A model generated the notes under the pieces. That model worked only from the letters and a program-made list of their open reading frames with translations. It had not been told where the DNA came from and did no database searches. The position numbers and the translations under genes are program-made. A DNA stretch of 64,000 nucleotides from Methylopila sp. 73B. GTDB lineage: Bacteria > Pseudomonadota > Alphaproteobacteria > Rhizobiales > Methylopilaceae. Positions 7,896-17,086 of this stretch are shown in pieces; the stretch's first letter is position 1; each line of letters begins with the position of its first letter. Where the stretch lies: contig NZ_JAFV01000001.1 of the NCBI RefSeq assembly GCF_000526315.1, positions 3,474,501-3,538,500 on the forward strand. The letters run 5' to 3'.

Positions 7896-9542
7896 TCAGC
7901 CCCCCAGCACCTTGGTCACGATCTCGCGCGCCTCGGTCTGGATGCGGGCGAGATGCTCCGGGCCGATGAAGCTTTCCGCATAGATCTTGTAGACGTTCTC
8001 CGTGCCCGAAGGCCGCGCGGCGAACCAGCCGTTCTCGGTCGTCACCTTCACGCCCCCAAAAGCCTCGCCGTTGCCGGGGGCGTTCGTCAGCCGGGCGAGG
8101 ATCGGCTCGCCGGCGAGCTCTTCGCCCGGAATCTGCTCGGGCGAGAGCTTCTTCAGCACCGCCTTCTGCTCGGGCGTCGCGGCGGCGTCGACGCGGGCGT
8201 AGACCGGCGCGCCGAGTTCGCGCGTCAGGTCCTCGTAGAGCGCGCCGGGGTCCTTGCCCGTCACCGCGGTCATCTCGGCGGCGAGCAGGCCGAGGATCAG
8301 CCCGTCCTTGTCCGTGGTCCAGACCGAGCCGTCGCGCTTCAGGAAGGTGCCGCCCGCGCTCTCCTCGCCGACGAAGCCGAGCGAGCCGTCGGTCAGGCCG
8401 TCCACGAACCATTTGAAGCCGACCGGCACCTCCACGAGCTTCAGGCCGAGCGAGGCGGCGACCCGGTCGATGATCGAGCTCGACACCAGGGTCTTGCCGA
8501 TGGCGGGCGAGCCCTTCCAGTCCGGCCGGTGGCGGTAGAGGTAGGCGATCGAGGTCGCGAGATAGTGGTTCGGGTTCATCAGCCCGGCGGAGGGCGTCAC
8601 GATCCCATGCCGGTCGGCGTCGGGGTCGTTGGCGAAGGCGACGTCGAACCGGTCCTTCAGCGCGATCAGCGACGCCATGGCGTAGGGGCTGGAGCAGTCC
8701 ATGCGGATCTTGCCGTCCCAGTCCGCCGTCATGAAGCCGAAGGTCGGGTCGACGCGGTCGTTGACCACGGTGAGGTCGAGCCGGTGGCGCTCGGCGATCG
8801 GCGCCCAGTAGGGCAGCCCCGCGCCGCCGAGCGGATCGACGCCGATGCGTACGCCCGCCGCCCGGATGGCGTCGAGGTCGACCACGTTCGGGAGGTCGGC
8901 GACGTAAGGGCTGATGAAGTCGTGGCGGGAGACGTTCGGCAGGCGCAGCGCGCGCTGCAGCGGAATGCGCTTCACGTCCCTGAGGCCGCCGGCGATCAAC
9001 TCGTTCGCGGTCTTTTCGATCCAACCGGTGATCTCGCCGCCGGCCGGCCCCCCGTTCGGCGGATTGTACTTGAAGCCGCCGTCCTCCGGCGGATTGTGCG
9101 AGGGCGTGATCACCACGCCGTCGGCGAGCCCTCCCGTCCGCCCGCGGTTGTAGGCGAGGATGGCGTGGCTCACGACGGGCGTCGGGGTGTAGCCGAGCGC
9201 CTCGTCCACCACGGTCTCGACGCCGTTCGCGGCGAAAACCTCGACCGCGCTTGCGAAGGCCGCCTCGGACAGCGCGTGGGTGTCCTTGCCGACGTAGAGC
9301 GGGCCGTCGATCCCGGCCTTGGCGCGCCACAGGCAGATGGCCTGGGCGACGGCCAGCAGGTGGGTCTCGGTGAAGATCGCGTCGAGCGAGGAGCCGCGGT
9401 GGCCGGAGGTGCCGAAGGCGATGCGCTGCGCCGGAACGGCGAGGTCCGGTTCGCCGGTGAAGTAGTCCGTCATCAGCTTGGGGACGTTCACCAGCCAGGA
9501 CGGCTCCGCCGGCTTGCCTGCGCGTTCGCTGATCTCGGCCAT
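7896..9542 (-). CDS. pgm: Phosphoglucomutase (alpha-D-glucose phosphate-specific)
   Basis: This enzyme interconverts glucose-1-phosphate and glucose-6-phosphate, linking glycogen and exopolysaccharide synthesis with central metabolism. The 548-residue protein follows the E. coli Pgm pattern: [13 protein letters not shown] near residue 40, the phosphoserine loop [13 protein letters not shown], the metal-binding NDPDADRHG segment, GEESAGGTF for sugar binding, and the C-terminal phosphate loop [10 protein letters not shown]. The start is the ATG at 9542 ([12 protein letters not shown]). A TATAAC sequence at 9582-9587 on the minus strand could be a -10 element. It seems monocistronic. Confidence 0.96.
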   Translation of the reverse strand: MAEISERAGKPAEPSWLVNVPKLMTDYFTGEPDLAVPAQRIAFGTSGHRGSSLDAIFTETHLLAVAQAICLWRAKAGIDGPLYVGKDTHALSEAAFASAVEVFAANGVETVVDEALGYTPTPVVSHAILAYNRGRTGGLADGVVITPSHNPPEDGGFKYNPPNGGPAGGEITGWIEKTANELIAGGLRDVKRIPLQRALRLPNVSRHDFISPYVADLPNVVDLDAIRAAGVRIGVDPLGGAGLPYWAPIAERHRLDLTVVNDRVDPTFGFMTADWDGKIRMDCSSPYAMASLIALKDRFDVAFANDPDADRHGIVTPSAGLMNPNHYLATSIAYLYRHRPDWKGSPAIGKTLVSSSIIDRVAASLGLKLVEVPVGFKWFVDGLTDGSLGFVGEESAGGTFLKRDGSVWTTDKDGLILGLLAAEMTAVTGKDPGALYEDLTRELGAPVYARVDAAATPEQKAVLKKLSPEQIPGEELAGEPILARLTNAPGNGEAFGGVKVTTENGWFAARPSGTENVYKIYAESFIGPEHLARIQTEAREIVTKVLGG

Positions 9543-9682
9543 CGTCGTCTCCGCGTCGTTCGGGGCTCTCGTTGCGCGGGAGTTATAGGACCGAATGGGC
9601 CGCGGGCGCGGCGGCGGCGAAAAAAGTCCGGCGGGGCGGGATGAGGCGAGGCTGCTCGCAGCCGGCTCCCGGCGCGCGCGGA

Positions 9683-10195
9683 CTACCGCTCCAGCGTCAG
9701 GCGTCCGGCGTTGGCCTCCATGCGGCGGAGGCGACTGAGGAAGCTCATGCCCAGCAGGGCGCCGTCCATGGCGCCGCGGGTCAGCACCAGCGCGGCCACG
9801 TCGCGCACGATGATCGACCCCAGCCGGACGTCGCGCAGCACCACGCGCTTGGCGCCGACCTGGCCGTTGGCGGTCGAGGCGGTCACGTCGAACCGGTCGC
9901 CGCCGGCCACCAGCCCGAGCGCCTGGCCCTGCTCGTAGGACAGCGCGACGACGCTGGCCCCGGTGTCGACCAGCACGGGCACGCGACGGCCGGAGATCAG
10001 CGCCTCCGTGCGGTAGTGCCCGTCGGGGCCGGCGCGCAGCGTGAGGACGCCGCCGTCCGCCACGTCGGGCGCCTTGGCCGTCGCCGGGCGCGCGGAAGCC
10101 GCCGTTGGCGTCGTCTGGGCGCGCTCCAGCAGCTGCGGCGCGACGAACGCGGCGCCGGCCACCAGACCGGCGGTCACGACCAGCATCTTTATCAC
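9683..10195 (-). CDS. Retropepsin-like aspartic protease (TIGR02281 type)
   Basis: This is a membrane-anchored clan AA aspartic protease of about 170 residues. One hydrophobic N-terminal segment ([16 protein letters not shown]) is followed by a linker and a single retropepsin domain with the catalytic VLVDTGAS (Asp at about residue 77), and a C-terminal [11 protein letters not shown] block typical of this family. A GTG at 10195 is preferred because a GGAGAGG motif lies 6 bp before it; TTG at 10201 and ATG at 10186 are alternatives. Proteins of this type probably act as dimers in the periplasm; the substrate is unknown. Confidence 0.85.
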   Translation of the reverse strand: MIKMLVVTAGLVAGAAFVAPQLLERAQTTPTAASARPATAKAPDVADGGVLTLRAGPDGHYRTEALISGRRVPVLVDTGASVVALSYEQGQALGLVAGGDRFDVTASTANGQVGAKRVVLRDVRLGSIIVRDVAALVLTRGAMDGALLGMSFLSRLRRMEANAGRLTLER

Positions 10196-10312
10196 GCGCA
10201 ACCTCTCCCGGACCGGCGGCTCTCGATCGAGCCTCCGGCGCCGGGATGAGGGCGGGGTTAAGCGGCGCGCGTCCTCTCGCGGGATGGTGAACCGGAGGTC
10301 AAGACGCGCGCC

Positions 10313-11158
10313 TCAGTTCCCGAAGCGGTCGCGCCAGAGCTGCTCGCCGACGGTGCAGGACGACGGGCCGGCGAGCCCCGCGGCGGGCGTCGGCCGCGGC
10401 TCCGCGGGGAGTTCGGGCGTCGCGGGCGGGAGCCCCGCGATCTCCATCACCAGCTTCGTGCGCACCGCGTCCGGAAACTGGTCGACCGAGCGCACCGGCA
10501 GCACGAAGGCGCCGGGGCCGCCAATGACGCAGTCGCGGTAGTAGGCGTCGAGGTCGCCGAGATCCATCATGGCGGCGCTCGGCCGCTTGAGCATCAGCGG
10601 CAGGCCGTTGATGACCACCCCGCGCTCCAGCACCTCGTCGCGCACGCGCTCGACCATCTCGCCCTGGTTGTTCGGCCCGTCGCCGGAGACGTCGATCACC
10701 TTGCGCAGGCCGCGTGCGCCGCTCGCCTCGAAGGCGCGGGCGGCGTAGGCGAGGGCGCCCGAGATCGAGGTGCGGTAGGCCCGCCGCAGCGGCTGCGCCG
10801 CGAGCGCCGCGGCGAAGGCCTGCGCGCTTTCGGGGCCGTCGATGATGCGCCAGGGAACGATCGTCGCCTGCTCCTCGGAGCCGGCCCATTCGACGTAGGT
10901 GACCGCGATGCGGCCGAGCATGCCGTCCCGGATGGCGTCCAGCACCGGCTTCGACACGATGGCCGCGCCGTAGCCCTCGCGCTGCACCTGCTGCTCTTCG
11001 GTGTCCATCGAGTAGGAGATGTCGACGGCGAGCACCAGCTCAAGGTCGACGTCGGTCTCCGCGGGCTGCGCGGCGAACGCGGCGGAGCCCGCGAGCGCCG
11101 CAAGCGGAAGGACTATCCGGATCGACGCCCGGAGCGCATGCGCCGCGATCGCACCCAT
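10313..11158 (-). CDS. DUF1194 protein with von Willebrand A-like fold
   Basis: This secreted protein of 281 residues has a signal peptide (hydrophobic core IRIVLPLAALAGSAAFAAQ). It then follows the DUF1194 pattern: LELVLAVDISYSMDTEEQQ, a VWA-like metal-site DxSxS motif, QREGYGAAI, ITVTYVEWAGS-like AVTYVEWAGS, and VIDVSGDGPNN. The family is widespread in Hyphomicrobiales and has no established function; the VWA fold suggests metal-dependent protein binding in the periplasm. The gene is divergent from the nucleoside-salvage operon. Confidence 0.85.
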   Translation of the reverse strand: MGAIAAHALRASIRIVLPLAALAGSAAFAAQPAETDVDLELVLAVDISYSMDTEEQQVQREGYGAAIVSKPVLDAIRDGMLGRIAVTYVEWAGSEEQATIVPWRIIDGPESAQAFAAALAAQPLRRAYRTSISGALAYAARAFEASGARGLRKVIDVSGDGPNNQGEMVERVRDEVLERGVVINGLPLMLKRPSAAMMDLGDLDAYYRDCVIGGPGAFVLPVRSVDQFPDAVRTKLVMEIAGLPPATPELPAEPRPTPAAGLAGPSSCTVGEQLWRDRFGN

Positions 11159-11311
11159 GCAGCCAAGCCTCCCTGAAGCCCGTCATGGCGGATACCTACC
11201 AAGGTGCCACCGCTGTCCGAGCAGCGCCAGCGGATAAGCGGCGCGGCCGGCTGGCCCCGGCGCGCGGGGGCGGTCTATGCTGCCCGCCCCGCCGCAGGAC
11301 CGAACGACCGC

Positions 11312-11728
11312 ATGACCGACGCGCCGCCCGTGGCCGCCCTGTTCGACGCCGCGGTCGCGGCCCGGGCCGCGGCCTATGCGCCCTACTCGCGGTTCCGCGT
11401 GGGCGCGGCGCTCGCGACGCCCGAGGGCGCGATCCACGCCGGCTGCAATGTCGAGAACGCCGCCTATCCCGTGGGGACCTGCGCCGAAGCCGGCGCGATC
11501 GCGGCGATGGTCGCGGCCGGCGGCCGGCGGATCGCGGCGATCCTGGTGCTCGGCGACGGCCCCGCGCTCTGCGCGCCCTGCGGCGCCTGCCGCCAGCGCC
11601 TCCGCGAGTTCGCGGCCGACGAGACGTACGTGCTGGTCGCGGGCCCCGAGGGCGTGCGCGCCCGCTTCACCTTGGGCGAGCTGCTGCCGGCCTCCTTCGG
11701 CCCCGCGAACCTCGGGACGCAGCCATGA
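11312..11728 (+). CDS. cdd: Cytidine deaminase
   Basis: This enzyme deaminates cytidine and deoxycytidine to uridine and deoxyuridine. The 138-residue protein has the substrate segment YAPYSRFRVGAAL, the NVENAAYPVGTCAEAGAI block with the catalytic Cys-Ala-Glu and first zinc cysteine, and the zinc pair CAPCGACRQRL. The start at 11312 (MTDAPPVAAL) fits the family; an open frame continues upstream to 11204 without conserved sequence. The stop overlaps the punA start (ATGA). It is the first gene of a four-gene salvage operon. Confidence 0.95.
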   Translation: MTDAPPVAALFDAAVAARAAAYAPYSRFRVGAALATPEGAIHAGCNVENAAYPVGTCAEAGAIAAMVAAGGRRIAAILVLGDGPALCAPCGACRQRLREFAADETYVLVAGPEGVRARFTLGELLPASFGPANLGTQP

Positions 11729-12528
11729 CCTCCGCCGCCGACCGGATCCGCGGGCTCATCGGCGACGCCGCCGTCGAGACCGCGCTGGTGCTCGGCACGG
11801 GCCTCGGCGTCGTGACCGAGCGGTTCGAGGACGCCCACCGCATCGCCTTCGCCGACCTTGAGGGCTTTCCCGCGACCGCCGTCTCCGGCCACGCCAAGCG
11901 CGTCGTCATCGGGACGTTCGCTGGCAGAAGGGTCGTCGCGCTGGAGGGTCGCGCGCACCCCTACGAGACCGGCGACGCCGCCGCGATGCGGCCGGCCTTC
12001 GCCACTCTGAAAGCGCTTGGGGTCCGCCGGATCGTGCTGACCAACGCCGCCGGCTCGCTGGACCCCGCGACGCCAGCGGGCGCGCTGGTCGCGATCTCCG
12101 ACCACATCAACCTGACGGGCCTCAACCCTCTGGTCGGCCTGGCCGGCGACGAGCGCTTCGTCGACATGGTCGACGCCTATTCGCCGCCGCTCCGCAGCGC
12201 GCTGGCGGCGGCCGCCGCCACGGAGGGCGTTCCGCTCGGGGAGGGGGTCTACATGTTCTTCCCCGGCCCGAGCTTCGAAACGCCGGCGGAGATCCGCGCG
12301 GCGCGGGTGCTGGGCGCCGACCTCGTCGGGATGTCGCTCGCGCCCGAGGCGGTGCTGGCGCGCTGGTTCGGCTTCGAGCTCGCCGCGATCTCGGTCGTCA
12401 CCAACCTCGCGGCCGGGCTCGGCGCGCAGGGGCTGAGCCACGCCGAGACCAAGACGGCGGCCGCCGGCGGCGCGGAGGCGCTGACGCGCGTGCTGACGCG
12501 GTTCGTGGAGGGGCTGGATGGCCTCTGA
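11725..12528 (+). CDS. punA: Purine-nucleoside phosphorylase (trimeric type)
   Basis: This enzyme cleaves purine (deoxy)nucleosides with phosphate to the base plus (deoxy)ribose-1-phosphate. The 267-residue protein shows the low-molecular-mass (trimeric) PNP motifs: LVLGTGLG phosphate loop, GHAKR, GRAHPYETGD, TNAAGSL, FFPGPSFETPAEIR and LVGMSLAPE. It overlaps cdd by 4 bp and deoA by 11 bp, showing tight coupling. The products feed the pentose-phosphate pathway after a mutase step, but no deoB or deoC is nearby. Confidence 0.93.
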   Translation: MTSAADRIRGLIGDAAVETALVLGTGLGVVTERFEDAHRIAFADLEGFPATAVSGHAKRVVIGTFAGRRVVALEGRAHPYETGDAAAMRPAFATLKALGVRRIVLTNAAGSLDPATPAGALVAISDHINLTGLNPLVGLAGDERFVDMVDAYSPPLRSALAAAAATEGVPLGEGVYMFFPGPSFETPAEIRAARVLGADLVGMSLAPEAVLARWFGFELAAISVVTNLAAGLGAQGLSHAETKTAAAGGAEALTRVLTRFVEGLDGL

Positions 12529-13840
12529 CCTTCCGCCGCAGGAGATCCTGCGCCGCAAGCGCGACGGCGCGCGGCTCTCGGCCGGGGAGATCGGCGCGCT
12601 GGTCGCCGGCGTCGCCTCGGGCGACTTGAGCGACGCGCAGGTCGGCGCCTTCGCGATGGCGGCCTTTCTCCGCGGGCTCGACCGCGACGAGACCGTGGCG
12701 CTGACGCGCGCCATGACCGCCTCGGGCCGGACCCTGACCTGGGACGACCTGCCGGGCCCCGTGGTCGACAAGCATTCGACCGGCGGCGTGGGCGACACGG
12801 TGAGCCTGCTGCTGGCGCCGGCGCTCGCGGCCTGCGGCGCCTATGTGCCGATGATCGCCGGCCGCGGCCTCGGCCACACCGGCGGCACCGTCGACAAGCT
12901 GGAGGCCATCCCGGGCTACGCCGTGCGGCCCGGCCTCGACGCCCTCTGCGCGACGGTGCGCGACGTCGGCTGCGCCATCGTCGGCCAGACCCCGGACCTC
13001 GCGCCCGCCGACGGCCGGCTTTACGCCGTCCGCGACGTGACCGGCACGGTCGAGGCGATCCCGCTGCTGACCTCGTCGATCCTGTCGAAGAAGCTCGCGG
13101 CGGGCCTCGGCGGCCTCGCCATGGACGTGAAGACCGGCTCGGGCGCCTTCCTGCCGGACCACGACGACGCCCGGCGGCTGGCGGTCAGCCTCGTCGAGGT
13201 GGCGCGGGGCGCGGGGTTGCCCACGGTCGCGCTGCTCACCGACATGGACCAGCCGCTGGCGCACGTCGCCGGCAACGCGCTGGAGGCCGCGCACGCCGTC
13301 GCGATCCTCGCCGGCCGCCGCAGCGACGCGCGGCTGATGGAGGTGACCTTGGCGCTCGGCGCCGAGGCGCTGCTGCTCGCGGGCCTGACCGACGACGCCG
13401 AGGCCGGCCGCGCGACGCTGGAGCGCGCCTTCGCCTCGGGCGCGGCGGCCGAACGCTTCGCCCGGATGGTCGCGGCGCTCGGCGGACCGGCCGACCTGAT
13501 GGAGCGCCCGGACGCGCATCTCGCGGCCGCCCCTGTGGTGGTCGAGGTCGCGCCGGAGACCCCGGGGCGGGTCGTGCGGATCGAGGTCCGGGCGCTCGGC
13601 CTCGCGGTCGTGGGTCTCGGCGGCGGCCGCACCCGGCCGGACCAGACGATCGATCCCGCGGTCGGGCTCGACCAGCTTGCGCCCCTGGGCGCCGAGGTGG
13701 GGCCCGGGCGGCCGCTCGCGCGGGTTCATGCGCGTGACGAGGCTGCGGCCGACCGCGCCGCCGCCGCCGTTCGGCGCGCCTACGAGATCGGCGCCGGCGC
13801 GGTCGCGGAACGGCCGCTGATCCAGGAGCGGATCGCGTGA
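12518..13840 (+). CDS. deoA: Thymidine phosphorylase
   Basis: This enzyme phosphorolyses thymidine (and probably deoxyuridine) to the base and deoxyribose-1-phosphate. The 440-residue protein has the all-helical N-terminal lobe starting at [15 protein letters not shown], the phosphate-binding [14 protein letters not shown], the signature [15 protein letters not shown] and DVKTGSGAF, and a C-terminal PYNP-type domain ending in [10 protein letters not shown]. The start lies 11 bp inside punA. The downstream upp gene would recycle the uracil released. Confidence 0.95.
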   Translation: MASDLPPQEILRRKRDGARLSAGEIGALVAGVASGDLSDAQVGAFAMAAFLRGLDRDETVALTRAMTASGRTLTWDDLPGPVVDKHSTGGVGDTVSLLLAPALAACGAYVPMIAGRGLGHTGGTVDKLEAIPGYAVRPGLDALCATVRDVGCAIVGQTPDLAPADGRLYAVRDVTGTVEAIPLLTSSILSKKLAAGLGGLAMDVKTGSGAFLPDHDDARRLAVSLVEVARGAGLPTVALLTDMDQPLAHVAGNALEAAHAVAILAGRRSDARLMEVTLALGAEALLLAGLTDDAEAGRATLERAFASGAAAERFARMVAALGGPADLMERPDAHLAAAPVVVEVAPETPGRVVRIEVRALGLAVVGLGGGRTRPDQTIDPAVGLDQLAPLGAEVGPGRPLARVHARDEAAADRAAAAVRRAYEIGAGAVAERPLIQERIA

Positions 13841-13872
13841 ACAGTCCAGATGCGGGGAGCTTGGGGGCGACG

Positions 13873-14502
13873 ATGGCGCAGGTGACGGTGATCGACCATC
13901 CGCTGGTGCAGCACAAGCTGACCCTGATGCGGGACAGGGAGCGCTCGACCGCGGACTTCCGCATGCTGCTGCGGGAGATCTCGCTGCTGCTCGCCTATGA
14001 GGTGACCCGCGACCTGCCGATTGAGCTGGTCGACATCGAGACGCCGGTCGCGCCGATGCGCGCGCCGAAGATCTCCGGCAAGAAGCTGGTGTTCGCCTCG
14101 GTGCTGCGCGCGGGCAACGGGCTGGTGGACGGCATGCTCGACCTCGTGCCGGCGGCCCGCGTCGCCCATGTCGGCCTCTACCGCGACCACGACACGCTCG
14201 AGCCTGTCCAGTACTTCTTCAAGGCGCCCGCCGGCCTCCAGGACCGGCTCGTGATCGTGGTCGACCCCATGCTCGCGACCGGCAACTCCATGGTCGAGGC
14301 GGTGGAGCTGATGCGCCGCAAGGGCGCGCGCGACATCCGGGCGCTATGCCTGCTGGCCGCGCCCGAGGGCGTGAAACGGTTCGTCGAGGCCTGCCCGGGG
14401 GTGCCGCTGTTCACCGCCGCGATCGACGAGCGGCTGAACGAGCTCGGCTACATTGTCCCGGGCCTTGGCGACGCCGGCGATCGGCTCTACGGCACGAAAT
14501 AG
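13873..14502 (+). CDS. upp: Uracil phosphoribosyltransferase
   Basis: This enzyme makes UMP from uracil and PRPP. With the ATG at 13873 the protein is 209 residues, exactly the family length, starting [20 protein letters not shown]; a GGGG stretch lies about 5 bp before it. A GTG at 13837 overlapping the deoA stop would add 12 residues. Motifs: [15 protein letters not shown], the PRPP loop [11 protein letters not shown], and the uracil-binding [12 protein letters not shown]. It closes the cdd-punA-deoA-upp operon. Confidence 0.95.
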   Translation: MAQVTVIDHPLVQHKLTLMRDRERSTADFRMLLREISLLLAYEVTRDLPIELVDIETPVAPMRAPKISGKKLVFASVLRAGNGLVDGMLDLVPAARVAHVGLYRDHDTLEPVQYFFKAPAGLQDRLVIVVDPMLATGNSMVEAVELMRRKGARDIRALCLLAAPEGVKRFVEACPGVPLFTAAIDERLNELGYIVPGLGDAGDRLYGTK

Positions 14503-15027
14503 GATCTGCAGATCGGAAAGAGCGGGTCGACGACGCGCGAAACGATGTGTGGCGGAACACAACGGCTATCCCCCGATTGGCCGTCGCGTTCCGCCGACAC
14601 GTCCCTGACGGGACCTCCTTAGGCGACCAATTGTTGCGTCAAAGGGCTTGCCTTCGACATATCATCGCCTGCTTATGACCAGAATGATGCCAAAATTAAG
14701 CCGCGTCAATCGCTGAGATAGGGAGTCGCCTAGACAATTTTTGCGCGATTTAGACACACGAATGCAATCTTCGGGATCAAGATGCGCCATCTCAAGCGTG
14801 GGGTGAAGCGCGTCTAGGTTATTGTTGTTTATAGGAAAGAATTCTCGTCTCGATCTCGAGGGCAAGTCGAACGGCGATCGGCATGGCGTCCGCCAGTCAG
14901 GGATGCAGTCCTGTCCTAATCCACAGATTTATCTTGTAGACCAGAAGCCCGCCATCTACGCTTTCCAGCAAGGTCGCACCGCCGCCGGGACCGAAGCAGA
15001 TGGACCGCCGGCGAAGCGTTCCCAAGG
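14503..15027. other. Gene-poor stretch with a low-GC island
   Basis: No convincing gene is seen between upp and the repeat at 15028. By hand count the 240 bp from 14641 to 14880 are about 49% GC, while the surroundings are near 70%. A small hairpin (GTCCC TGAC GGGAC, 14601-14614) followed by CTCCTT could be a weak upp terminator. A 67-codon open frame on the minus strand (14662-14865) has no recognisable product and is judged to be chance. Confidence 0.5.
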
Positions 15028-15275
15028 CCCCACCCGACCCCGGCTGCGCCGGGGCCACCCTCCCCACGCCTCCGGCGCGAGGAGGGATCCCCGCGCGCCG
15101 CTTCTCACGGCTGGAAATCGAGACGCGGGCGATCCTCCCCTGGGACAGGGGAGGGTGGACGGGCGAAGCCCGGCCGGGTGGGGTGGGTCGCGGCAGCGGG
15201 CGCATCCAACGCCCGAGACCCCACCCGACCCTTCGCTTGTCGCGAAGGGCCACCCTCCCATGCCTGCGGCGCGAT
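15028..15275 (+). repeat. Intergenic two-arm repeat, family A, composite copy 3
   Basis: The order is type-2 arm (15028-15087), a spacer with GGAAATCGAGACGCGGGC, type-1 arm (15132-15187), a short loop containing CGCCCGAGA, and a second type-2 arm (15218-15275). The arrangement matches the copy at 7613-7872 in the opposite orientation. It sits between upp and the convergent mcd-like gene. Confidence 0.85.
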
Positions 15276-15365
15276 CGCCAGCGACGCGCTCCGCGTAAGG
15301 CGCGCGCAAAGGCGTGGGCGGATCAGGCTCTAGGACTCACCCGACAGGCTCACAGGTTCGAGCCC

Positions 15366-17048
15366 TCAGGCCCCCTGCTCCAGCAGGCGGCGGGCGATGA
15401 CCTGGGCCTGGATCTCGGCCGCGCCCTCGAAGATGTTGAGGATGCGGGCGTCGCAGAGCACGCGGGAGATCTGGTACTCGAGCGCGAAGCCGTTGCCCCC
15501 GTGGATCTGCAGGGCGTTGTCGGCGGCGGCCCAGGCGATGCGGGCGGCGAGCAGCTTCGCCATGCCGGCCTCGAGGTCGCAGCGGTGGTCCTTGTCCTTC
15601 TCGCGCGCCGCGAAATAGGTGATCTGGCGCGCGATCTGGACTTCGACCGCCATCATCGCGAGCTTGTCGGCGACCCGCGGGAAGGCGACGATCGCCTTGC
15701 CGAACTGCGCGCGCTCCTCGGCGTAGCGCAGGCCGATGTCGAGCGCCGACTGCGCCACGCCCACGGCGCGCGCCGCGGTCTGGATACGGGCGCTCTCGAA
15801 GGTCTTCATGAGCTGCTTGAAGCCCTCGCCCTCGACGCCGCCGAGCAGGTTCGCGACCGGGACTTCAAAACCGTCGAAGCCGATCTCGAACTCCTTCATG
15901 CCGCGATAGCCCAGCACCTCGATCTCGCCGCCGGACATGCCGGGCGCCGGGAACGGGTCGCCGTCGGTGCCGCGCGGCTTTTCGGCCAGCAGCATGGAGA
16001 GGCCGCGATGGCCGCGCTCGTTCGGGTCCGTGCGCACCAGCAGCGTCATCAGGTCGGCGCGGACGGGATGGGTGATCCAGGTCTTGGCGCCGTTGACCTT
16101 GTAGACCTCGCCGTCCCGGGTGGCGCGGGTCTTGAGGCTCGCGAGGTCCGAGCCGGTGTTGGGCTCGGTGAACACTGCGGTCGGCAGTATCGAGCCGTCG
16201 GCGAGCTTCGGCAGGAAGTGCGCCTTCTGCTCCTCGGTGCCGCCGCCCATGATCAGCTCGGCCGCGATCTCGGAGCGGGTGCCGAGCGAGCCGACGCCGA
16301 TGTAGGCGCGGCTGAGCTCTTCGGAGACCACGCACATGGCCTCCTTACCGAGACCGAGCCCGCCGTACTCCTCGGGGATCGTCAGGCCGAACACCCCGAG
16401 TTCGGACAGCTTGGAGATGGTCTCGAGCGGGATGTAGGCGTTGGCGAGGTGCCAGGCGTGGGCGTAAGGGGCGACTTCGGCCTCGGCGAAGCGGCGCATC
16501 TCGTCGCGGAACTGGCCGTGGGTCTCGTCGAGGCCGGAGTCGCCGAAGCCGGCGCGGCCGTCGGCCTCGCGCATCAGGTCGATCAGCACGGCGCGCGCTT
16601 CCGCGGTCCCGCCGTCGGCGATCAGCTCGCGCCCGGCGTCGCCCAGCAGCTCGGCCGGGCGGCCGGCGTCGAGGCCGAGATCGGTCGCGCGCAGGATCTC
16701 GCCCTGGTTCATCGGGATGCCGCCGATGAGCTGCGCGACGTACTCCGCCGCGCCGATCCGCAGGATCGCCTCCTCGATCGCGCCGTAGCGGCCCTCCTGG
16801 GCGAGACGCTCGCTCCAGTGGTGCAGCTCGCGCAGCGCCATGCGGTAGGTCGCGAGCCAGGCGAGGCCGTGGGTCGCCCGCTGCTCGCGCTCGAGCAGCC
16901 CCGCGTCGAGCCGATCGCCCTTCAGAACCTTCGCCCGGACCGCCTGAGTCGCTTCCGAAAGCAGCGTGTCGAGCGCCGGCAGGACGGACGCGAGTCGGGC
17001 CGCGGGGCTTTCGGCCTCGGCGGCGAGGGGCTTTGCTACGGCGGTCAT
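15366..17048 (-). CDS. mcd: (2S)-methylsuccinyl-CoA dehydrogenase-like acyl-CoA dehydrogenase
   Basis: This is an FAD-dependent acyl-CoA dehydrogenase of 560 residues. A helical N-terminal extension of about 155 residues (ATHGLAWLATYRMALRELHH) precedes the usual domains: FAEAEVAPYAHAW, FGLTIPEEYGGLGLG, the FAD segment AVFTEPNTGSDLASLKT, KTWITH, and the C-terminal IHGGNGFALEYQISRVLCD. The extension and the sequence pattern fit Mcd of the ethylmalonyl-CoA pathway, which oxidises methylsuccinyl-CoA to mesaconyl-CoA during acetyl-CoA assimilation. The ATG at 17048 is preferred because a GGAG motif lies 8 bp upstream. The mcd assignment is inference from length and similarity remembered, not a search. 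Confidence 0.78.
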   Translation of the reverse strand: MTAVAKPLAAEAESPAARLASVLPALDTLLSEATQAVRAKVLKGDRLDAGLLEREQRATHGLAWLATYRMALRELHHWSERLAQEGRYGAIEEAILRIGAAEYVAQLIGGIPMNQGEILRATDLGLDAGRPAELLGDAGRELIADGGTAEARAVLIDLMREADGRAGFGDSGLDETHGQFRDEMRRFAEAEVAPYAHAWHLANAYIPLETISKLSELGVFGLTIPEEYGGLGLGKEAMCVVSEELSRAYIGVGSLGTRSEIAAELIMGGGTEEQKAHFLPKLADGSILPTAVFTEPNTGSDLASLKTRATRDGEVYKVNGAKTWITHPVRADLMTLLVRTDPNERGHRGLSMLLAEKPRGTDGDPFPAPGMSGGEIEVLGYRGMKEFEIGFDGFEVPVANLLGGVEGEGFKQLMKTFESARIQTAARAVGVAQSALDIGLRYAEERAQFGKAIVAFPRVADKLAMMAVEVQIARQITYFAAREKDKDHRCDLEAGMAKLLAARIAWAAADNALQIHGGNGFALEYQISRVLCDARILNIFEGAAEIQAQVIARRLLEQGA

Positions 17049-17086
17049 GCAGGAGGCTCCGATGGCGCGCACGACGTCTCAGCCGA

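Noticed and set aside
9613-9625. A run of six T on the minus strand after the aspartic protease gene as a terminator
   Set aside because: No stable hairpin precedes the T run, so an intrinsic terminator is not supported.
14508-14524. AGATCGGAAAGAGCG resembles the start of an Illumina adapter, suggesting an assembly artefact
   Set aside because: It has an extra A relative to the adapter, and the following bases do not continue as adapter sequence. Chance similarity is more likely.
14662-14865. A 67-codon minus-strand frame in the low-GC island
   Set aside because: No recognisable domain, no clear ribosome-binding site, and composition expected of non-coding DNA. It is described only as part of the island.
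15345-15366. A tRNA T-loop-like sequence (AGGTTCGAGCCCT) before the mcd-like gene end, suggesting a tRNA
   Set aside because: No acceptor stem, D-arm or anticodon arm could be folded around it. It is probably part of the sequence just after the mcd stop.
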